Positions 1 to 6,136 of a stretch of DNA of 12,479 bases are shown in pieces. The notes under the pieces were generated by a model. The model saw only the letters and a list, made by a program, of their open reading frames with translations, was not told where the DNA came from and ran no database searches. Both the position numbers and the translations under genes were made by a program. Numbering within the stretch: position 1 is the stretch's first letter; each line of letters starts with the position of its first letter. The DNA lies in assembly GCA_046538375.1 (NCBI GenBank), contig JBKHJA010000081.1, positions 1 to 12,479 on the forward strand. Reading direction: 5' to 3'. This DNA comes from JBKHJA01 sp046538375. GTDB lineage: Bacteria; Acidobacteriota; Aminicenantia; Aminicenantales; Aminicenantaceae.

Positions 1-70
1 AGCGTGCTGACGACCCCCCTCCCTCACCCCCTATCACGGAAACAGAGATGCTTACGGCATTTTATCCTTT

Positions 71-99
71 TTGACATCAAATCCCCCCTGTGCTATAAG
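71..99 (+). promoter_or_regulatory. sigma70-like promoter with extended -10
   Basis: A perfect -35 hexamer TTGACA (71-76) is separated by 17 bases from TATAAG (94-99), which matches the -10 consensus at five of six positions. A TG one base upstream of the -10 box (91-92) makes an extended -10 element. Transcription would start near 106, leaving a short leader of about 25 bases before the first glycosyltransferase gene. It is the best promoter match seen on the + strand and probably drives the six-gene run that ends at 8857. The rest of positions 1-128 is pyrimidine-rich and shows no gene. Confidence 0.72.
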
Positions 100-131
100 T
101 TTTTTTATCGGAAAAACAAGAATTTAGAGTG

Positions 132-1022
132 ATGATTTCCATAATCATTCCCTGCTATCATTCGCAGTCCTTCATAGCCCGGTGTCTGCGGTCATTGTTT
201 TCTCAGAGCACAGAAGAGGATTTTGAGATTCTGGTGGTCAACAGCTCACAGGATGAAACCGGTGAGATTGTTAAAAAGAATTTTCCCGGAGTGCGTTTTT
301 TTCAACTGGAGAAGAGAGTCTATGCCGGTAAAGCCAGAAACATCGGAATTCAAAAAGCCAAAGGAGACCTGGTTGCCTTTATCGATGCGGATTGTGCTGC
401 TTCTTCTGATTGGTTGAGCAGGATGATCTTCTGGCACGGGAAAGGCTTTAGAGTGGTGGGCGGTTCCATAGTGAATGAAAGCCAGGAAAACATTTTCAGC
501 CGGGCTGAATACCCGCTGGAGATCCTGGAGTTCTCTCCTCATAATCCAGCAGGAGAAACCCCTTTTGTATCTGCAGCCAACAGTTCTTTTTCCAAAGAAA
601 TCTTTCAGAAATACGGACTTTTTCCAGATATCCGGGCTGGCGAGGATCTGGTGCTCTGTCATAAAATCGGGGAAACAGGGGAGAAGATTCTTTTTGATCC
701 AGGCATTCGGGTTTTTCATCGAAATGAAATTGACTTTAAGATCTACCTCCAGAAGCAGGTCATGCACGGTCGATACTCATTCAAAACAAGACAGATGGAA
801 AAATTATCCGGATCAACCCTGAATAATCCTGTGGTCTTTCCTTTTCTTTTTCCCTTACTGCCCTTGATAAGAGCGGTCAGAGTTATTTATCGTTCAGTTT
901 ATCTGAGAAACAGGTTGATTTATGATATCCTGATCTTTTTTCCCTTATTCTTTTTGGGCTGTGTGATGTGGAGCCTGGGGTATACGAAAGGATACACCCA
1001 GCATGCGTTGAGTCCATCATGA
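132..1022 (+). CDS. GT2 family glycosyltransferase with C-terminal membrane segment
   Basis: A family 2 (GT-A fold) glycosyltransferase of 296 residues that should transfer a sugar from a nucleotide-sugar donor to a lipid-linked or surface glycan at the inner membrane face. The N-terminus MISIIIPCYH is the first Rossmann strand. The metal-binding DxD is D85-A-D87 in the context AFIDAD, and the acceptor-side ED motif is E171-D172 in AGEDLVL. The last 60 or so residues are hydrophobic (around LIYDILIFFPLFFLGC), giving one or two membrane-associated segments. The usual nucleotide-contacting Asp after strand 2 reads VVNSSQDET here, so Asn stands where Asp is common. I chose the ATG at 132 over the GTG at 129; the Shine-Dalgarno match is weak for both. 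It is the first gene after the promoter at 71-99. Sugar specificity cannot be read from the sequence. Confidence 0.88.
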   Translation: MISIIIPCYHSQSFIARCLRSLFSQSTEEDFEILVVNSSQDETGEIVKKNFPGVRFFQLEKRVYAGKARNIGIQKAKGDLVAFIDADCAASSDWLSRMIFWHGKGFRVVGGSIVNESQENIFSRAEYPLEILEFSPHNPAGETPFVSAANSSFSKEIFQKYGLFPDIRAGEDLVLCHKIGETGEKILFDPGIRVFHRNEIDFKIYLQKQVMHGRYSFKTRQMEKLSGSTLNNPVVFPFLFPLLPLIRAVRVIYRSVYLRNRLIYDILIFFPLFFLGCVMWSLGYTKGYTQHALSPS

Positions 1023-1062
1023 TGTTCCAGGTCCTTGGTGATGCTTCCTTTGAAAATCAGAC

Positions 1063-1956
1063 ATGAGAAAATCTGTTCCTAAAGTTTCCATTGTTATTCT
1101 CAACTGGAATCAGAAGGATATGACTCTGTCCTGTCTGAGGTCTTTACAAAAAATAAACTACCCCCGCTACGAGATCATATTGGTAGACAACGGGTCCACA
1201 GACCATTCCGTACCAGCCGTAAGGGAAGAATTTCCAGAGATCAACATTATCCAGAACAGTGCTAACCTGGGCGTAGCAGGGGGAAGAAATGTGGGCATTG
1301 AGTACGTGAAGAAAAGGAATACAGATTATCTGCTTCTGCTGGATAACGACACTGTAGTGGATAAGGATTTTTTAACAGAGATGGTCAAAGCGGGAGAGGC
1401 TGACAGAAGAGTGGGGATCTTGACCGGGAAGATCTATTTTTATTCAGAACCTCAAAAAATCTGGTGTGCCGGCTGCACCTTGAGTCTTTACCGGCGTCAT
1501 CTCAGTGCTGTGGGCTATGATGAAATGGATACAGGACAGCATGATGAGCTTAAAGAGGTGGATCATGTGGCCGGATGCTGCTTACTGATAAAAAAGAAGG
1601 TCATCGATAGGATCGGGCTTCTTGATCAGAATTTCATCGAATATTTTACCGAGGATACGGATTGGTGCCTGAGGGCCAGGGAAAAAGGGTACAGAATCGT
1701 GTACGTCCCCCAGGCGAAGATATGGCACCATGTGGTGAAAAAGACCTCAGTCAACCAGAGATACTGGTATTTGCAGGGGAGAAACCTGATGTGGCTGATG
1801 CGCAAACACGCCCGCCTTCACCACTGGATCGGGTTTGGCGTTTATTTGATGATAGGCTGGATAAAACTTTTCTACCGCCAGATCAAAGCAGGAAGTTTTA
1901 AACCACTGATCACTTTGACCAGGGGAACTCTGGATGCATTCAGGATCAAAAAATAA
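1063..1956 (+). CDS. GT2 family glycosyltransferase, rhamnosyltransferase-like
   Basis: A 297-residue GT2 glycosyltransferase of the type often annotated as dTDP-rhamnosyltransferase or WcaE/RfbN-like. The motifs are well conserved: VSIVILNWNQ at residues 8-17, VDNGSTD at 41-47, the DxD motif D94-N-D96 within LLLLDND, and an ED motif E197-D198 in the block FTEDTDWCLRAREKGY, followed by a VPQAKIWHH strand typical of this subfamily. The protein ends in a basic, partly hydrophobic tail (around WIGFGVYLMIGWIKLFYRQIK) that may lie on the membrane. It starts 40 bases after the previous stop; the Shine-Dalgarno site is poor, which suggests reinitiation from the upstream gene. It probably adds one residue to the same repeat unit as its neighbours. 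Family assignment is secure; donor and acceptor are unknown. Confidence 0.9.
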   Translation: MRKSVPKVSIVILNWNQKDMTLSCLRSLQKINYPRYEIILVDNGSTDHSVPAVREEFPEINIIQNSANLGVAGGRNVGIEYVKKRNTDYLLLLDNDTVVDKDFLTEMVKAGEADRRVGILTGKIYFYSEPQKIWCAGCTLSLYRRHLSAVGYDEMDTGQHDELKEVDHVAGCCLLIKKKVIDRIGLLDQNFIEYFTEDTDWCLRAREKGYRIVYVPQAKIWHHVVKKTSVNQRYWYLQGRNLMWLMRKHARLHHWIGFGVYLMIGWIKLFYRQIKAGSFKPLITLTRGTLDAFRIKK

Positions 1957-1988
1957 TTTTTGTGTTTGTCCCTGCGGAGGAGCTGCTG

Positions 1989-3452
1989 ATGAGATACAAA
2001 AGAGTGCTGCTTCTTAATGCCGCCTATGAGGATAACTATTTTGACCTTCAGCCTGAACTCACCACCGGGCTGGGATACATAGCTGAGGCTCTAAAGAAAG
2101 AAGGGATTGAATATGAAGTTATGGATTTGGACCTGGGATATTCGTTTGAGGATTTGGTTAAGAAAATTTTCTCTTTCCAACCAGATTTGATAGGGATGAG
2201 CTTGATGAGCCTGGGATACAGAAAAAACTACCAGACCCTCAGGAAAATAAAAAGAAAATTTCCCCCTGTGGATATTGTGGTGGGGGGTCCCCATGTTTCC
2301 ACTTTGAAGGAAGAAGTATTAGCAGAGTGTGGAGAGGTGGATTTTGGAGTGGTTGGTGAGGGCGAGCTGGCTATGGTGGAATTGTGCAAAGGGGAAAAGC
2401 CTGAAAGCATCAAGGGCCTTTTGTTTCGAAAACACGGAGAGATCGTGTATACAGGCGACCGGGCGTTTTTGATGGATTTGGATTCTCTTGAATTCCCCAG
2501 GTACGAAAAATTTGACATGGATAAATACAGAGAGATTCGCCGGGATAGAAGACAGAGCATCCCTGTACTGACCTCCCGGGGCTGCCCCTTTTCCTGCACT
2601 TTTTGTGCCGCTTATCTTTCCATAGGGAAAAGATTCAGATACAGAAGTGCCTCCCATGTGGTGGATGAGATCCATTACTGGAGCGAAAAGGGGCACAAAG
2701 ATTTCTTGATCAATGATGACAATTTCACCTTGAGAAAGGATAGAGTCCATGAAATCTGCGGCGAGATAGAAAAAAGGAAGCTCGCGGGTTTGAGCTTTGC
2801 ATGCAACACCGGGGTGCGGGCGGATAGAGTGGACAGAGATATCCTCAAGAAAATGAAGGCCGTGGGCTTCTGGAGATTGACCTTTGGGGTGGAAGCAGGG
2901 AATAACAGGATATTGAGGAATATAAAAAAGGGAGAGAGAATCGAGACCATCGAGAGGGCCATCAGGGAAGCCTGCCAGGAAGGATTTGTGGTGGAACTTT
3001 CTTTCCTGCTGGGCTCGCCGGGAGAAACATGGCCCGATATTCAGGATGGGTTTGATTTGGCTTTGAGATATCCCATAGCGGTGGTGGAATGGAGCCATAT
3101 CGTGCCTTATCCCAAGACCGAACTCTACTGCTGGTTGAGAGAAAGAGGATATCTGTCCAGCGGTTGGAGGGATTTTCTGAATGTGGGATCACGGCGCAGA
3201 AATCATCCCCTGTTTTATACACCTGAACTCTCTTTTGAACAGAGAAAGAAAGCATGGAAGCGTTCGCGCAGGGTGATGAAGACTGTCACCATCCGGGCCA
3301 CAAAGAGAAAGCTGGAGAAATTAGGTGTTTTGGGGAAGATCCTCGCTTATGTCTATGGGAATTTTCTGCTGAGGAATGTTCTGGTGGGAAATGAGATGGT
3401 GAGGAAGATTGCTGTCGACCCGGTTAAAAAGCTGGCAAAAATTTCAAAATAA
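1989..3452 (+). CDS. BchE-like radical SAM protein with N-terminal B12-binding-type domain
   Basis: A 487-residue radical SAM enzyme. Residues about 1-140 form a cobalamin-binding-type Rossmann domain, with DLIGMSLMSL, VDIVVGGPHVS and VDFGVVGEGE as its strands and loops. The [4Fe-4S] cluster motif CX3CX2C is C199, C203, C206 in SRGCPFSCTFC, and FGVEAGNNRILRNIKKG matches a later strand of the radical SAM barrel. The DxHxxG motif that supplies the lower axial His to cobalamin is absent (DLDLGYS in that region), as in many BchE-like relatives, so B12 use is uncertain. The ATG at 1989 is preferred to the GTG at 1962 because GGAGG (1976-1980) lies 8 bases upstream of it. Its place between a glycosyltransferase and a flippase suggests it modifies a sugar, lipid carrier or attached group, for example by methylation; that is inference. 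Confidence 0.88.
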   Translation: MRYKRVLLLNAAYEDNYFDLQPELTTGLGYIAEALKKEGIEYEVMDLDLGYSFEDLVKKIFSFQPDLIGMSLMSLGYRKNYQTLRKIKRKFPPVDIVVGGPHVSTLKEEVLAECGEVDFGVVGEGELAMVELCKGEKPESIKGLLFRKHGEIVYTGDRAFLMDLDSLEFPRYEKFDMDKYREIRRDRRQSIPVLTSRGCPFSCTFCAAYLSIGKRFRYRSASHVVDEIHYWSEKGHKDFLINDDNFTLRKDRVHEICGEIEKRKLAGLSFACNTGVRADRVDRDILKKMKAVGFWRLTFGVEAGNNRILRNIKKGERIETIERAIREACQEGFVVELSFLLGSPGETWPDIQDGFDLALRYPIAVVEWSHIVPYPKTELYCWLRERGYLSSGWRDFLNVGSRRRNHPLFYTPELSFEQRKKAWKRSRRVMKTVTIRATKRKLEKLGVLGKILAYVYGNFLLRNVLVGNEMVRKIAVDPVKKLAKISK

Positions 3453-3455
3453 GAT

Positions 3456-3479
3456 AAAAAAGGGGACAGTTCCCCTTTT
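3456..3479. repeat. GGGGACAGT palindrome, REP-like; possible weak terminator
   Basis: Three bases after the radical SAM stop codon lies a perfect hairpin: AAAAGGGGA (3458-3466), loop CAGT, TCCCCTTTT (3471-3479). The GC core with a trailing TTTT, followed by another T-run at 3492-3498, could act as a partial Rho-independent terminator or mRNA stabiliser inside the operon. The core AAAAGGGGACAGT recurs with one extra G at 12389-12402, so it is more likely a member of a REP-like repeat family than a dedicated terminator. Confidence 0.6.
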
Positions 3480-3506
3480 GGTCCGCCTTTCTTTTTTTAA
3501 GAACTC

Positions 3507-4940
3507 ATGAGTGTTGAGAAGACCACCCTAAAAAACATAACCTCCCTGTTTGGAGCTCAACTTATCACCAGCCTGCTGACTCCCCTGCTTTTGATCTACA
3601 TCGCCCGCACCTTGGGTGATGAGATATTCGGCAAATACTCTTTCATCATGTCTCTCACCGCTATTTTTTTGATTGTTTCAGAGTTCGGGATCAAAAGCGT
3701 GGCGGTAAGGGATGTGGCCAGGGACACGGCCAAGGCGGGTCAGTACTTGAGGAACCTGGTCAGTCTGAAACTGGTGTTTTCTTTTCTCATCATGCTCCTC
3801 CTTATCCTGTTCGTCCACGCGCTGGATGTCCCCCCTGATACCACCCGGGCTTCCTATATTTTCGCAGTGGGGTTGTTTTTCCAGTCCCTGTCCTATGCTT
3901 TCAGATGGGTTTTTCATGCCCTGCAGATCATGGAATACGAAGCCCTGCAGCGGGTGGCTGAGCGGTTTCTTCTTTTGGTTTTGAGCGTGTGGGTGTTGTG
4001 GCATGGATTTGGTTTGATCGCTTTGAGCCTGGTTTTTCTGGCGACCCAGATCATCATATGCCTGCTCAGCCTAATTTTTGCGGTCAGGAAAACCAGAATC
4101 CCCTCTCTCACCATCAATCTTTCCTTCTGGAAATATTTGGTAAAGACGGCTGTGTTTTTTGCCCTGTGCGAGGTGCTGTGGATGATTTACTTCAGGGTGG
4201 ATATGGTCATGCTGGCCAAAATCAGAGGAGAGGAAGAGGTGGGGTGGTACAATGCGGCCTATGCGGTGGTCAATTTTGTCACCCTGATTTCCATGCTCAC
4301 CATGCAGGCCCTGTTCCCGGTTTTGTCCAGCCTGTATGAGAAAAAAAAGGGAAAGCTCAAGCAGACCGCAGAGAGGCTTTTCCGCTACCTCATCTTACTG
4401 GCTCTGGGTATCGTCCCTGTTGTATGGGTGCTCTCCCCCCGGATCATAAATCTTCTGTTTGGCAGTGAGTATTCTCATTCTGTTACAGCCCTGCAGATAC
4501 TCATCTTTGTGATCATTTTTCTTTTTCCAGGGAATTTGTTTGCCCATGTTCTGGCCTCATCCAACAGACATAAGAGCCTGGCCCTGGTCAATTTTATAGG
4601 AGTTTTGATGAATATCGGCCTGAACCTTATTCTCATCCCCAAATATGGGTACAGGGGCGCAGGGATCGCCACCATCATCACAGAAGTGATGCTGTGTTTT
4701 TTGCTTTATGCTGTTATGTCAAAGTTTATCAAGATCCAGTGGCTGAAGATTGTTTTGAGTCTTTTGCCTGGCCTGACGGCCATGGTGTTGATAATTTATG
4801 CCGCAGGCTCCTTATGGTTCATTCCTGTCATTGTTTTTGCCCTTTTGGTATACTTCTTTTTTGCTTTTCTTACTGGATCCATAAACAAAGAGGATGTGGC
4901 CTTTTTCATCGATATTCTCAGGAAGAAATCTTCAGATTGA
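3507..4940 (+). CDS. Wzx-type polysaccharide flippase (MOP superfamily)
   Basis: A 477-residue integral membrane protein with about 12-14 hydrophobic segments across its length, the normal size and layout for Wzx/RfbX-like oligosaccharide flippases. The N-terminus (TTLKNITSLFGAQLITSLLTPLLLIYIARTLG, abbreviated here at residues about 5-37) has the polar start and first helix typical of polysaccharide synthesis proteins, followed by GDEIFGKYSF and the SEFGIKSVAVRDVARD loop. The second half contains the family block ALFPVLSSLYEKKKG and an LNLILIPKYGYRGAGIAT motif near residue 380. It should move undecaprenyl-linked glycan from the cytoplasmic to the outer face of the inner membrane. No strong Shine-Dalgarno site precedes the ATG. 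Flanking glycosyltransferases support the assignment. A gene symbol is not given because Wzx proteins are poorly conserved. Confidence 0.9.
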   Translation: MSVEKTTLKNITSLFGAQLITSLLTPLLLIYIARTLGDEIFGKYSFIMSLTAIFLIVSEFGIKSVAVRDVARDTAKAGQYLRNLVSLKLVFSFLIMLLLILFVHALDVPPDTTRASYIFAVGLFFQSLSYAFRWVFHALQIMEYEALQRVAERFLLLVLSVWVLWHGFGLIALSLVFLATQIIICLLSLIFAVRKTRIPSLTINLSFWKYLVKTAVFFALCEVLWMIYFRVDMVMLAKIRGEEEVGWYNAAYAVVNFVTLISMLTMQALFPVLSSLYEKKKGKLKQTAERLFRYLILLALGIVPVVWVLSPRIINLLFGSEYSHSVTALQILIFVIIFLFPGNLFAHVLASSNRHKSLALVNFIGVLMNIGLNLILIPKYGYRGAGIATIITEVMLCFLLYAVMSKFIKIQWLKIVLSLLPGLTAMVLIIYAAGSLWFIPVIVFALLVYFFFAFLTGSINKEDVAFFIDILRKKSSD

Positions 4941-4955
4941 AAAGAAGGTGAGGGA

Positions 4956-6098
4956 ATGAAAATAGCCATCCTGGCCCCTCATGCGGGTTACATGGTGGGA
5001 GGTCTGGAGACAGCAGCCAGGGGGCTGAGAAACCAGCTCCTGGAAAAGCATCAGTGCGTCATCTTCAGTCTGGCCCAGACCTCATGGACCACAGGGATTC
5101 CGGGGAAAAAGTCCTCCCCTTCTTACACCCTGGTCAGGAGATTGAGGCTGAATTATCTCAATCACCTCCTCCCTTCCATGTACATCATCAAGGACCATGC
5201 CAGGGCTGAGTTTTCGTACTGCTGCCATCTCCTTCCGGTTCTGCGGCGTTTTGATCCTGATATCATCATCAATTTTAACCTTTCCATCATTGCCCTTTTT
5301 TGCAGATATTACCGCCGCAGGTACGGGGTGCCGTTCATACACGTGGGAGAAGCTGGGTGTGTGTATATAGAGGCAAAAAGTGCCATGGCCGGGCCGGATG
5401 CCTACGTGGCCCTCACTCCTGCGGCCAGACGTTACATCCAAAGCCGGGTTCCCGGCCTCCGGGTGGTGGTGATTCCCAACGGTGTTGACCTGAATCTGTT
5501 TTCAGTCCAGGGACCGAGGATGTCCCTGGATGATCTTTTTTCCAGATCATCCCACACCAACATAAAGCCCCAGCCTCCTTTGATCCTGTCCACATCCAGA
5601 CTGGTCAAGGAAAAAAGATTGGATCTTCTCATAAAAGCGGCCGGCAGATTGGAGAAGGGCACCTTGATTTTGGTGGGTTACGGGAATGCCCGGCGGAAAT
5701 TGTTTGAACTGGGACAGAAAATCCTTCCGGACAGGCTGATATTTTTGGATACTGTCAACCAGAAGGAACTGGCAAAGCTTTACCGGAGCTGTGACGTGTT
5801 TTCTTTACCTTCCACCAACGAAGCTTTCGGCAATGTGCTGGTGGAAGCCATGGCCTGCGGACTGCCGGTGGTGGCCACCGATGAGGAAGGATTCAGATGG
5901 ATGGTGGGGGAGAAAGGAGGAATCCTGGTGGATGTCACCGATACCACGGCTTATGCGTCTGCCCTCAAGGAGGCCTGCCGCAGAGAGTTCGGGGACGGGC
6001 CTTCGAGGCAGGCCCAGAATTTTTCCTGGCAGGTGGTGGGAGAGAAGTATGAGGAATTGATGGAGAGTATTTTGCATCCAGAAAAAGGATCAATGTAA
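4956..6098 (+). CDS. GT4 family glycosyltransferase
   Basis: A 380-residue retaining GT-B glycosyltransferase of family GT4. The N-terminal acceptor domain opens with MKIAILAPHAGYMVGGLETAA, whose glycine-rich loop follows strand 1. The linker IPNGVDLNLF at residues 173-182 is the usual hinge to the donor domain, which starts at about LILSTSRLVKEKRLDLL, with R215 and K220 as likely phosphate contacts. The E-x7-E signature is E289 to E297 in NEAFGNVLVEAMACGLPVV. The stretch between hinge and donor domain (about residues 183-207) is somewhat longer than usual and polar. An AAGGTGAGGGA site lies just before the ATG and the upstream flippase stop is only 15 bases away, so the two are probably co-translated. 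Soluble or peripheral cytoplasmic enzyme; donor sugar unknown. Confidence 0.92.
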   Translation: MKIAILAPHAGYMVGGLETAARGLRNQLLEKHQCVIFSLAQTSWTTGIPGKKSSPSYTLVRRLRLNYLNHLLPSMYIIKDHARAEFSYCCHLLPVLRRFDPDIIINFNLSIIALFCRYYRRRYGVPFIHVGEAGCVYIEAKSAMAGPDAYVALTPAARRYIQSRVPGLRVVVIPNGVDLNLFSVQGPRMSLDDLFSRSSHTNIKPQPPLILSTSRLVKEKRLDLLIKAAGRLEKGTLILVGYGNARRKLFELGQKILPDRLIFLDTVNQKELAKLYRSCDVFSLPSTNEAFGNVLVEAMACGLPVVATDEEGFRWMVGEKGGILVDVTDTTAYASALKEACRREFGDGPSRQAQNFSWQVVGEKYEELMESILHPEKGSM

Positions 6099-6136
6099 AC
6101 AAGACTCTTTACAAACCCCTCCTGGAATTTTTGACC

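Noticed and set aside
49..64. A small hairpin (ATGC, GCAT) upstream of the first promoter
   Set aside because: The stem is only four bases long and could easily occur by chance.
2319..3098. A 259-residue open frame antisense to the radical SAM gene
   Set aside because: It is a shadow of the strongly supported + strand gene with its CX3CX2C motif; the antisense product has no recognisable motif or ribosome site.
3456..3506. A full Rho-independent terminator ending the operon after the radical SAM gene
   Set aside because: The T-run directly after the GC stem is itself part of the palindrome and only four bases long, and the motif recurs elsewhere outside a gene end. Partial termination remains possible, but I do not treat it as an operon boundary.
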